Shown here piece after piece: positions 33,086-39,599 of a stretch of DNA of 39,599 nt (positions within the stretch are counted from its first letter, which is position 1; every line of letters begins with the position of its first letter). Origin of the DNA: Paracoccaceae bacterium (GTDB taxonomy: Bacteria; Pseudomonadota; Alphaproteobacteria; Rhodobacterales; Rhodobacteraceae); assembly GCA_020447005.1 (NCBI GenBank), contig JAGRDO010000023.1, positions 1 through 39,599 on the forward strand. The letters are read 5' to 3'. Below the pieces are notes generated by a model, which was not told the DNA's origin, made no database searches, and saw only the letters and a program-made list of their open reading frames with translations. The position numbers were made by a program, and so were the translations under genes.

Positions 33086-34174
33086 CTAGACCCGGCCTGT
33101 CTGGCCGCGATGCATCAGGAACTGATCGAGGATCACGCAGGCCATCATCGCCTCGCCCACCGGGACGGCGCGGATGCCGACGCAGGGATCATGGCGGCCC
33201 TTGGTCACGATTTCGGTTTCCTCGCCGGTCACGGTGATCGTGCGGCGGGGCGACAGGATCGACGAGGTCGGCTTCACGGCAAAGCGCAGAACGATGTCCT
33301 GCCCCGTCGTGATCCCGCCAAGGATGCCGCCCGCATGGTTCGACGAAAAGCGGGGGCGCCCGCCCTCGCCCGCAAAGATCTCATCGGCATTCTCGGTGCC
33401 GGTCAGTTCGGCGGCCCCCATGCCCGCGCCGATCTCTACGCCCTTGACGGCGTTGATCGACATCATCGCCGCGGCAAGCTCGCTGTCCATCTTGCCATAG
33501 ATCGGCGCGCCCAGACCGGCCGGCACGCCGGAGGCCACGACCTCGATCACCGCGCCGACGGAATTGCCGGATTTGCGCAGCTCATCGAGATGTTCGGCCC
33601 AGATCGCGGCGGCGGCGGCATCGGGCGACCAGAAGGGGTTGCGCCCGATCTCGGCCATGTCGAAGCGGTCCCGGTCGGCGCGAAGCCGCCCCATCTGCAC
33701 CATGTAGCCGGTGATCGCGATGCCGGGGACCAGATCGGCCAGCACGGCGCGCGCCACGCCACCGGCGGCCACACGCGCCGCGGTTTCGCGTGCCGAGGAT
33801 CGCCCGCCCCCGCGGGGATCGCGCAACCCGTATTTCTGCCAATAGGTAATGTCGGCATGGCCGGGGCGGAACTTCTGGGCGATATCGCCATAGTCCTTTG
33901 ACCGCTGATCGGTGTTTTCGATCATCAGCTGAAGGGGCGTGCCGGTGGTCCGCCCTTCATACATGCCCGAAAGAATGCGCACCGCATCCGGTTCCTGCCG
34001 CTGGGTCGTGTACTTGTTCTGGCCGGGTTTGCGCCGGTCGAGCCAGTGCTGCAGCTTCGCCTCGTCCAGCGCCACGCCGGGCGGGCAGCCATCGACGGTC
34101 GCGCCCAGCGCGGGCCCGTGGCTTTCGCCCCAGGTGGTGACACGGAAGAGATGGCCGAAGGTGTTAAGGCTCAT
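33086..34174 (-). CDS. aroC: Chorismate synthase
   Basis: Last step of the shikimate pathway, converting 5-enolpyruvylshikimate 3-phosphate to chorismate with reduced FMN; 362 residues. Signatures visible: [18 protein letters not shown] near the N-terminus, [29 protein letters not shown] in the middle, and [20 protein letters not shown] with the [17 protein letters not shown] end. The ATG at 34174 gives the expected [20 protein letters not shown] start. Minus strand, with convergent ychF. Confidence 0.97.
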   Translation of the reverse strand: MSLNTFGHLFRVTTWGESHGPALGATVDGCPPGVALDEAKLQHWLDRRKPGQNKYTTQRQEPDAVRILSGMYEGRTTGTPLQLMIENTDQRSKDYGDIAQKFRPGHADITYWQKYGLRDPRGGGRSSARETAARVAAGGVARAVLADLVPGIAITGYMVQMGRLRADRDRFDMAEIGRNPFWSPDAAAAAIWAEHLDELRKSGNSVGAVIEVVASGVPAGLGAPIYGKMDSELAAAMMSINAVKGVEIGAGMGAAELTGTENADEIFAGEGGRPRFSSNHAGGILGGITTGQDIVLRFAVKPTSSILSPRRTITVTGEETEIVTKGRHDPCVGIRAVPVGEAMMACVILDQFLMHRGQTGRV

Positions 34175-34259
34175 GTTCGCAGGCTCCTTTGCCCCAGCGG
34201 CATAGCGAAGCGCAGGGCGGCACTCAAGCTTTCTCCTGCCATCTTCCCCGTGGCAATGT

Positions 34260-34307
34260 TCCGGGGTAAGCCCCGGACAAGCGTTCGGGGCGAGGGGCGG
34301 CGCCCCT
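34260..34307 (-). terminator. Paired hairpins after the GNAT gene
   Basis: AGGGGC-GGC-GCCCCT (34293-34307) touches the stop codon of the GNAT gene, followed by TCCGGGG-TAAG-CCCCGGA (34260-34277). Both are perfect stems of the GC-rich type common at gene ends in Rhodobacterales. They separate the GNAT gene from aroC. Confidence 0.6.
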
Positions 34308-34759
34308 TAAAGCGTCTTTTTCAGTCTTGGGCCGATCTCGGTAAAACCGGCACGCCGATAGAAGGCCAGCGTTCTGGCCCATTGCGGCTGTTCGGGCGCG
34401 CCGACCTCGATCCGCTTCCAGCCGCGAAGCCGCCCATGCGCTTGCGCCCTTGCGACAAGAGCCGCGGCCACCCCGCGCGATCGCAGTGCGGGCGTGACAT
34501 AAAGTTCGGTGATTTCGCCGAAATGACCGCCCGCATAGATCGCGGCGCAGTCGTTGAGCATGATCAGCCCGACCGCCTCATCCCCGTACAGGGCGGCGAA
34601 GCCGGTCACGCTGTTCAGGGACAGGGTCGCCCTGGCAACCGCTTCCAGCCGGGCCCGGTCGCAGGGGCCGTCCGGGTCGAATTCCAGCAGGAGGCCGGCA
34701 ACAAGCGCGGCCACAAGGGGCGCATCGTGGACGCCAACCTGTTGAATTTCTGTAAGCAT
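34307..34759 (-). CDS. GNAT-family N-acetyltransferase
   Basis: Single-domain GNAT acetyltransferase, 150 residues. The acetyl-CoA pyrophosphate loop appears as VTPALRSRGVAAALVARAQAHGR after the strand HFGEITELYV; the end ARTLAFYRRAGFTEIGPRL is the typical beta6-7 region. Substrate not predictable. Immediately before its start the transcribed strand carries a run of 15 G, which takes the place of the ribosome binding site, so tract length could control its translation. Confidence 0.88.
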   Translation of the reverse strand: MLTEIQQVGVHDAPLVAALVAGLLLEFDPDGPCDRARLEAVARATLSLNSVTGFAALYGDEAVGLIMLNDCAAIYAGGHFGEITELYVTPALRSRGVAAALVARAQAHGRLRGWKRIEVGAPEQPQWARTLAFYRRAGFTEIGPRLKKTL

Positions 34760-34763
34760 GTGA

Positions 34764-34778
34764 CCCCCCCCCCCCCCC
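34764..34778. repeat. C15/G15 homopolymer tract
   Basis: Fifteen C on the plus strand, 4 bases upstream of the GNAT start codon when read on the minus strand. Long homopolymers slip during replication and are also error-prone in sequencing and assembly. Confidence 0.9.
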
Positions 34779-34861
34779 TAAGAAATATGATCAAATGATT
34801 GACCCATCCCTTCATCACCGGCAAGTGGCTTGCGCCCCGGCGGCCACCGGTATAGTCGTGG

Positions 34862-34957
34862 CATCACCTCGGGGTGTCCCGGATCTGATCCCGGACTGAG
34901 ATGCGACAGCGAACCCGTTGAACCTGAACCGGTTAGAACCGGCGGAGGGAAGGTATG
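34862..34957 (+). ncRNA. TPP (thiamine pyrophosphate) riboswitch
   Basis: Has the THI-element landmarks: CTCGGGGTG (34869-34877), a hairpin arm CCCGGATCTGATCCCGG, the CTGAGATG core (34896-34903), ACCCGTTGAACCTGAACCGG (34913-34932), the TTAGAACCGG arm and the closing GGAGGGAAGG. Outer stem CATCACC (34862-34868) pairs with GGT-ATG (34952-34957). It lies 49 bp before thiB. Thiamine pyrophosphate binding should switch off the transporter operon. Between the aptamer and thiB a TCTCC (34974-34978) can pair with the thiB GGAGG (34996-35000), suggesting translational control. Confidence 0.95.
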
Positions 34958-35006
34958 GCTTCACTGCCAGTCCGTCTCCGCCCGCCTGACCATTGGAGGA
35001 TGAGAG

Positions 35007-36002
35007 ATGACCAAACTGCCTTCTCTGGCTCTGATGATCGCGGGAAGTCTTGCTGCCAGCACGGCGCTGGCAACGGACAAGCCCGAACTGATCGTCTATG
35101 CGCCCGATTACTTTGCATCGGAATGGGGCCCCGGCCCCGCCATCGAACAGGGGTTCGAGGCGACCTGCGGCTGCGATCTGCGTTTCGTCACCGGCGACGT
35201 GATGTCCCGGCTGATGCTGGAAGGGTCCGCTTCCGAGGCCGATGCCGTGATCGGGCTGACCACCGACCTTACCGCCAAGGCCCGCGCCTCTGGCCTGTTT
35301 GCCCCGCATGGCAAGGACCTCTCTGCCCTGACCCTGCCGGTCAACTGGGATGATCCGGTCTTCGTCCCGTTCAACTGGAGCGAAGTCGCCTTCGTCTATG
35401 ACAAGACCCGTCTGGCAAATCCCCCGGCCAGCTTCGAGGCGCTGCTTGAGATGCCCGACGATGTGAAGATCGCCATCGAGGACCCGCGCAGTTCGGAAGC
35501 CGGGCTGGCGCTGGTGCTCTGGGTGTCCGAGGTGTTCGGCGATGGCGCCAAGGACGCCTGGCGCAAGCTGAAGCCGAAGATCCTGACCGTGACCCCGGGC
35601 TGGTCAGAGGCTTACGGGCTGTTCACCTCGGGCGAGGTGGACATGGTGCTGTCCTTCACGACCTCGCCCGCCTATCACATCATCGCGGAAGGGGATGACA
35701 CGAAGGCGGCGGCGATCTTTCCCGAAGGGCATTACTTCATGGCCGAACTTGCTGCCCGGCTGGCCGGGGCGCATCAGCCCGAACTGGCCGACCAGTTTCT
35801 GGACTACATCCTTTCAGACGCGTTTCAGGGCATGATCGCCACGGCGAACTGGTCTTACCCCGCGCGGGAATTCGGTGGCGCGCTGCCGCCTGAATTCGCC
35901 AGCCTGCCCCGCCCGGAAAAGACACTGTTCCTGCCCGAAACCGAGGCCGAAGCGCGGCGTGGCCCCGCCATCGCCGACTGGATTTCGGTGATGAACGAGT
36001 GA
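35007..36002 (+). CDS. thiB: Thiamine ABC transporter substrate-binding protein
   Basis: Periplasmic thiamine/TPP-binding protein, 331 residues, with signal peptide (LALMIAGSLAASTALA, then TDKPE). ThiB-like features: LIVYAPDYFASEWGPGPAIEQGFEATCGC, the DAVIGLTTDL segment, VPFNWSEVAFVYDKTRL, SSEAGLALVLWVSEVFG, VTPGWSEAYGLFTSGEVDMVLSFTTSPAYH, and FQGMIATANWSYPAR at the ligand pocket. Start fixed by GGAGG 6 bases upstream. First gene of the riboswitch-controlled thiBPQ operon; its stop overlaps thiP (TGATG). Confidence 0.96.
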   Translation: MTKLPSLALMIAGSLAASTALATDKPELIVYAPDYFASEWGPGPAIEQGFEATCGCDLRFVTGDVMSRLMLEGSASEADAVIGLTTDLTAKARASGLFAPHGKDLSALTLPVNWDDPVFVPFNWSEVAFVYDKTRLANPPASFEALLEMPDDVKIAIEDPRSSEAGLALVLWVSEVFGDGAKDAWRKLKPKILTVTPGWSEAYGLFTSGEVDMVLSFTTSPAYHIIAEGDDTKAAAIFPEGHYFMAELAARLAGAHQPELADQFLDYILSDAFQGMIATANWSYPAREFGGALPPEFASLPRPEKTLFLPETEAEARRGPAIADWISVMNE

Positions 36003-37591
36003 TGGCGGCGGGCAGGTCATCCCTGCCTGCTCCGGCCATGGCCGCCGGCGCGGCCCTGGCCACCATTCTGGTGCTGGCGCTGACGCTTGGCACGCTCGGG
36101 GCGGTCTTTCACCGCGCCGGGGGCGCCGGCGGGTTCGTCCCTTCCGACTGGCACGCGCTGCGCTTTACCGTCTCGCAGGCTGCGATTTCGGCCGTGCTCA
36201 GCCTTTTGCTGGCGGTGCCCGTGGCGCGGGCCCTTGCGCGGCGCCGGTTTGCCGGGCGCAAGCTTCTTGTCACACTCCTTGGCGCGCCCTTCATCCTTCC
36301 GGTCATCGTCGCGGTCATGGGCATATTGGCGGTTTTCGGGCGGTCCGGGCTGTTGAACGACGGGCTGGCATGGGCGGGATTTCAGCGCGTCTCGATCTAC
36401 GGATTTTCCGGTGTTGTGCTGGCGAATGTCTTTTTCAACCTGCCGCTTGCCATCCGTCTGATCCTGCAGGGCTGGCAGGACATCCCCGCCGAACGCTTCC
36501 GCGTTGCCGAATCGCTCGGCTTTCGCAGTGGCGACATCGCACGGCACCTTGAACGGCCCATGCTTTGGTCACGGGCGCCGGGGGTTCTGGTGACGATCTT
36601 CCTGATCTGTCTGACCAGCTTTGCGGTGGCCCTGACCCTTGGGGGCGGCCCGAAGGCGACGACCGTGGAACTGGCCATCTATCAGGCCTTCCGCCACGAG
36701 TTCGACCTTGGCCGGGCGGCAAGCCTTGCATCGCTTCAGTTCGGGATCTGCGCGCTGGCCACCCTTGCCGCCGCGCGGTTTACCTGGGCATCGGGCATCG
36801 GTACGGGGCTGGACCGGCCAGTCATCCGCCAGGATGCGGCGGGCCTTGGCGCGCGCACACGCGATGCCGCCTTGCTGGTTCTGGCAAGCCTCTTCCTGCT
36901 GGCCCCGCTTGCCGCCATCCTGATCGCGGGCCTGCCGCGGCTGTCGTCGCTGCCGGCGACGGTCTGGCAGTCTGCCTTGCGATCTCTCGCCGTCGCCCTG
37001 ACGGCCACGGCGGCCACGACCGCGCTGGCCCTGCCGCTGGCGCTCGCCTCGGCATGGCGCGTACTCGGGCGCATACCCGGGCGCATACCCGGGCGCATAC
37101 CCGATATCGTCGCGGCGCTTCCGCTCGCGTCCTCCTCGCTGATCATCGGCACGGGGCTGTTCCTCATGTTCCAGCCGTTTGTGCGGCCCGGCGATATCGC
37201 CCTGCCGGTCACCGTCGCGGTCAATGCCACCATGGCGCTGCCTTTCGCCTATCGCGCGCTTGCGCCCGCCGCCCGCGCGCTTGAGGCCGATTACGGCCGC
37301 CTTGCCGCAAGCCTCGACCTGCGCGGAACCGCGCGCCTGAGGCACCTGACCCTGCCGCGCCTTGCCCGCCCCCTCGGCTTCGCCGCCGGGCTGACGGCGG
37401 CCCTGTCGATGGGCGACCTCGGCGTCGTGATCCTTTTTGCCGATGACGGCAGCACGACCCTGCCCTTGCAGATCTACCGGCTCATGGGCGCCTACCGGAT
37501 GGAAGACGCGGCGGGGGCGGCGGTTCTGCTTCTGGGGCTCAGCCTCGGGCTTTTCTGGCTTTTCGACCGCGGGGGGCGCGGCGATGCTTGA
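36002..37591 (+). CDS. thiP: Thiamine ABC transporter permease
   Basis: Inner-membrane subunit, 529 residues, two fused six-helix permease halves as usual for ThiP. EAA-type loops are IPAERFRVAESLGFRSGDIARHLERPML in the first half and ALEADYGRLAASLDLRGTARLRHLTLPRLARP in the second. A 12-bp tandem repeat adds GRIPGRIPGRIPD between helices of the second half. ATG at 36002 overlaps the thiB stop; GTG one codon earlier is the alternative. The last 8 bp overlap thiQ. Confidence 0.95.
   Translation: MAAGRSSLPAPAMAAGAALATILVLALTLGTLGAVFHRAGGAGGFVPSDWHALRFTVSQAAISAVLSLLLAVPVARALARRRFAGRKLLVTLLGAPFILPVIVAVMGILAVFGRSGLLNDGLAWAGFQRVSIYGFSGVVLANVFFNLPLAIRLILQGWQDIPAERFRVAESLGFRSGDIARHLERPMLWSRAPGVLVTIFLICLTSFAVALTLGGGPKATTVELAIYQAFRHEFDLGRAASLASLQFGICALATLAAARFTWASGIGTGLDRPVIRQDAAGLGARTRDAALLVLASLFLLAPLAAILIAGLPRLSSLPATVWQSALRSLAVALTATAATTALALPLALASAWRVLGRIPGRIPGRIPDIVAALPLASSSLIIGTGLFLMFQPFVRPGDIALPVTVAVNATMALPFAYRALAPAARALEADYGRLAASLDLRGTARLRHLTLPRLARPLGFAAGLTAALSMGDLGVVILFADDGSTTLPLQIYRLMGAYRMEDAAGAAVLLLGLSLGLFWLFDRGGRGDA
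37066..37101 (+). repeat. Three-copy 12-bp tandem repeat inside thiP
   Basis: CGGGCGCATACC three times in a row without mismatch, in frame, encoding a repeated GRIP. Copy number could vary without breaking the frame. Confidence 0.9.
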
Positions 37592-38279
37592 GCTTGACGC
37601 CATAAGGATCCGGCAGGATCAGTTCACGCTCACCGCCGGTTTCACCGTCGCCCCCGGCCAGCGCGTCGCCGTCATCGGACCGTCGGGCGCAGGTAAATCG
37701 ACGCTGCTTTCGCTGATCGCGGGGTTTCTTGCCCCAGACGGGGGCCGCATCCGCTGGAACGGGACCGACATCACGGATCTCGCTCCGGGCAAACGGCCCC
37801 TTTCGATCGTCTTTCAGGATCAGAACCTCTTTCCGCACCTGAGCGTCGCCGCGAATGTCGGGCTTGGGCTTCGCCCCGATCTGCGGCTGTCCCGGGCGGA
37901 ACAGGCTTCGGTGCAGTCGGCTCTCGAACGGGTCGGCCTCTCCGGCCTCGAAATGCGCAGGCCCGCGGCCCTTTCAGGCGGCCAGCAAAGCCGCGTCGCT
38001 CTGGCCCGGGTCCTCTTGCGGGCGCGGCCCCTCATCCTGCTTGACGAACCCTTCGCGGCCCTCGGCCCGGCGCTGAAGGCCGAAATGCTCGATCTGGTCG
38101 CCGGGATCGCCGGCGAAAACCGCGCCGCCGTGCTGATGGTCAGCCATGATCCCGCCGATGCGCGGCGCTTTGCGCCCGACACGGTGCTGGTGGCCGAAGG
38201 TACGGCCCACGCGCCGCAACCCACGGCGGCCCTGCTCGACGCTCCGCCCCCTGCGCTGGCCGCCTATCTCGGCCAATGA
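37584..38279 (+). CDS. thiQ: Thiamine ABC transporter ATP-binding protein
   Basis: ATPase of the thiamine importer, 231 residues, short as in ThiQ without a regulatory tail. Walker A GPSGAGKST lies at 32-40, Q-loop VFQDQNLFPHLSV near 77, signature LSGGQ at 130-134, Walker B LILLDEPF about 150-157 and H-loop SHDPADA. The D-loop reads AALGPALK, with glycine where SALD-type loops have aspartate. The ATG at 37584 lies inside the end of thiP (8-bp overlap); the longer frame upstream is a shadow of thiP. Confidence 0.95.
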   Translation: MLELDAIRIRQDQFTLTAGFTVAPGQRVAVIGPSGAGKSTLLSLIAGFLAPDGGRIRWNGTDITDLAPGKRPLSIVFQDQNLFPHLSVAANVGLGLRPDLRLSRAEQASVQSALERVGLSGLEMRRPAALSGGQQSRVALARVLLRARPLILLDEPFAALGPALKAEMLDLVAGIAGENRAAVLMVSHDPADARRFAPDTVLVAEGTAHAPQPTAALLDAPPPALAAYLGQ

Positions 38280-38285
38280 AAAAGA

Positions 38286-38303
38286 CGCGCCCGAAAAGGC
38301 GCG
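38286..38303 (+). terminator. Terminator of thiBPQ
   Basis: CGCGCC-CGAAAA-GGCGCG hairpin, 6 bp after the thiQ stop, with TTTT a few bases further on (38311-38313 region). Likely terminator of the operon. Confidence 0.6.
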
Positions 38304-38336
38304 CCTGCATTTTCTGTCCGGAAATATCCCGGGGGT

Positions 38337-38355
38337 CCGGGGGCAGCGCCCCCGG
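38337..38355. terminator. Bidirectional GC-rich hairpin between thiQ and petC
   Basis: CCGGGGGC-AGC-GCCCCCGG, a perfect 8-bp stem with 3-base loop, between convergent genes. This sequence type recurs widely at gene ends in Rhodobacterales. It ends 4 bp from the petC stop. Confidence 0.7.
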
Positions 38356-38359
38356 CGCT

Positions 38360-39151
38360 TCACCCTTGGGTGATCTTCTTGCCCTTGTAGGGCGCCCAGA
38401 TCCGCTTGTTGGTGAGGTAAAGCAGCACGGTCAGCAACCCGAGGAACAGAACGCCAAGGAAACCTGCCTGCTTGCGCGCCATCATCTTCGGCTCGGCCGC
38501 CCACATCAGGAAGGCGGCGACGTCTTCGGCCATGTGATGGACCGAGGCATCGTGGCCGTCCGCATAGGTCACCTGACCATCGGCAAGCGGCGGCGGCATG
38601 GCAATGTGACCACCCGGGAAGGCCGTATTCTCATAGAAGGTGGACCCGGCCTGCTCAACCTCGTGGCCGGTATATCCGGCCAGGATCGAAACGATGTATT
38701 CCGGCCCGCCGATACCCTTGAAGAACTGGTTGATGCCCGAGCCATAGGGCCCGTGGAAGCCCGCGCGCGCCTTGGCCATCAGGCTCAGATCCGGCGCGTT
38801 GGCCAGTGCCGAATGCGGGAAGAAATCGTTCGGCGTCGCCTCGCGGTCCTCGCCGGTGTCCTTGTCGGCGACCGTGAACTGCTTGGCATAGGCGCGGACC
38901 TGATCTTCGGGCAGATGCGGGCCGCCTTCATCCGAGAGCGAGCGGATCGGCACGAATTTCATGCCGTGGCAACCGGCGCAGACCTCGGTATAGACCTGAA
39001 GCCCGCGCTGCAGCTGGTGTTCGTCATAGGTGCCGAACGGACCTTCGAAGGAAAACGCCACATCCTCGATATGCTGCTCTCCGCCCGAGGCGAAAGCGGC
39101 GCCGGAAAGGGCAAGGACGGACGCGGCCGCGATTGCGATAGTTCTCAGCAT
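38360..39151 (-). CDS. petC: Cytochrome c1 of the cytochrome bc1 complex
   Basis: Haem-bearing subunit of ubiquinol:cytochrome c oxidoreductase, periplasmic with a C-terminal membrane anchor; 263 residues. The signal peptide ([19 protein letters not shown]) is followed by the haem motif CAGCH (C58-H62), the axial-ligand region [15 protein letters not shown], and the anchor helix [29 protein letters not shown] prefer the ATG at 39151 because AAGGA sits 9 bases before it; an ATG at 39160 abuts that AAGGA. Follows petB with an 18-bp gap. Confidence 0.95.
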   Translation of the reverse strand: MLRTIAIAAASVLALSGAAFASGGEQHIEDVAFSFEGPFGTYDEHQLQRGLQVYTEVCAGCHGMKFVPIRSLSDEGGPHLPEDQVRAYAKQFTVADKDTGEDREATPNDFFPHSALANAPDLSLMAKARAGFHGPYGSGINQFFKGIGGPEYIVSILAGYTGHEVEQAGSTFYENTAFPGGHIAMPPPLADGQVTYADGHDASVHHMAEDVAAFLMWAAEPKMMARKQAGFLGVLFLGLLTVLLYLTNKRIWAPYKGKKITQG

Positions 39152-39169
39152 CTCAATCATTCCTTTCCG

Positions 39170-39599
39170 TCACTCGGCCGCTTCGGCCGAGGGGCCGTAA
39201 TGCGCGTTGAAGTCATCCTCGATCGTCGCCGGCGGTGTTGTCGGCTTCTCGATCACGCCGAGAAGCGGCAGGATGATGAGGAAATAGGCGAACCAGTAGG
39301 CGGCCCCGATCAGCGAGATGATCGAATAGGGCGGCTCGGCCGGCATCGCGCCGCACCACATCAGCACGACGAAATCGACGATGAGAAGGTAGAACCACCA
39401 GCGGAACATCGGCCGGTACTGACCGGACCGCACGTTCGATGTATCGAGCCAGGGCACGACCGCCATGACCGCGATGGCACCGAACATCGCCAGCACGCCG
39501 AAGAACTTGGCATCGACGATACCGAAGGTGATCCAGTTCGTCAGAATGACGATCCAGACATCCGAGGTGAAGGCACGCAGGATCGCGTAGAAGGGCAGG
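39170..39599 (-). CDS. petB: Cytochrome b of the bc1 complex, C-terminal part (5' end outside window)
   Basis: Only about the last 143 residues are in the window; the frame runs open to the edge, reading [10 protein letters not shown]...[21 protein letters not shown], the conserved C-terminal third of cytochrome b. Three hydrophobic helices follow the pattern of helices F-H (around [34 protein letters not shown] and [20 protein letters not shown]). The ubiquinol-site PEWY lies before the window edge. Directly upstream of petC, as in the bacterial fbc/pet operon; the Rieske gene should lie beyond the window. Confidence 0.93.
   Translation of the reverse strand, partial: LPFYAILRAFTSDVWIVILTNWITFGIVDAKFFGVLAMFGAIAVMAVVPWLDTSNVRSGQYRPMFRWWFYLLIVDFVVLMWCGAMPAEPPYSIISLIGAAYWFAYFLIILPLLGVIEKPTTPPATIEDDFNAHYGPSAEAAE

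Overview
The window looks like chromosome of a high-GC alphaproteobacterium of the Rhodobacterales (Rhodobacter/Roseobacter/Paracoccus group). Grounds: the order hisD - UPF0262 - low-molecular-weight phosphatase, a petB-petC pair, an SMC protein of the alphaproteobacterial type, a TPP riboswitch ahead of thiBPQ, and the GC-rich hairpin CCGGGGGC-AGC-GCCCCCGG that recurs at gene ends in this group. No tRNA, rRNA, CRISPR array or phage gene was seen.

Layout. 1-6.8 kb: the end of a LysE exporter gene overlapping moaB, then a two-gene RND efflux system (adaptor + permease), then a convergent periplasmic DsbD-alpha-like gene. 6.9-16.0 kb: yqgE, a GFA-GNAT domain fusion gene, smc, an amidohydrolase, and the hisD-UPF0262-phosphatase operon. 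16.1-22.3 kb: a SnoaL-like gene, then a minus-strand six-gene operon of LacI-type regulator, solute-binding protein, two permeases, ATPase and a cytoplasmic metallophosphoesterase. A perfect 16-bp LacI-type operator overlaps its promoter. 22.3-29.7 kb: a second accessory module on the minus strand, with an SDR dehydrogenase, a DeoR-type regulator and a MalEFGK-type carbohydrate or polyol importer. 29.8-39.6 kb: ordinary core metabolism, namely lldD, trpA, ychF, aroC, a GNAT gene with a C15 tract at its ribosome binding site, TPP riboswitch-thiBPQ, petC and the end of petB.

The most striking structure is around the second module. A 70-bp sequence at 22335-22404 recurs inverted at 29657-29726 with 59 of 70 positions identical and no gap. 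Both copies begin with GGGGCTGCTGCATCA, which resembles an IS6/IS26-family terminal repeat, and both run inward into the first codons of a broken IS6-type transposase. The left remnant reaches a recognisable WHxxETxxRVGxKWR block in a shifted frame. The SDR-regulator-transporter module therefore sits between two decayed, inward-facing IS6-family ends, as expected of an old pseudo-compound transposon or of repeated IS6-mediated rearrangement.

Working together: the first accessory operon probably imports a phosphodiester-type compound that the last gene hydrolyses in the cytoplasm. The second imports a sugar or polyol that the SDR enzyme oxidises, under the DeoR-type regulator. Both substrates are inferences. 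Both operons carry a hairpin just after the binding-protein gene, which would keep binding protein in excess over permease.
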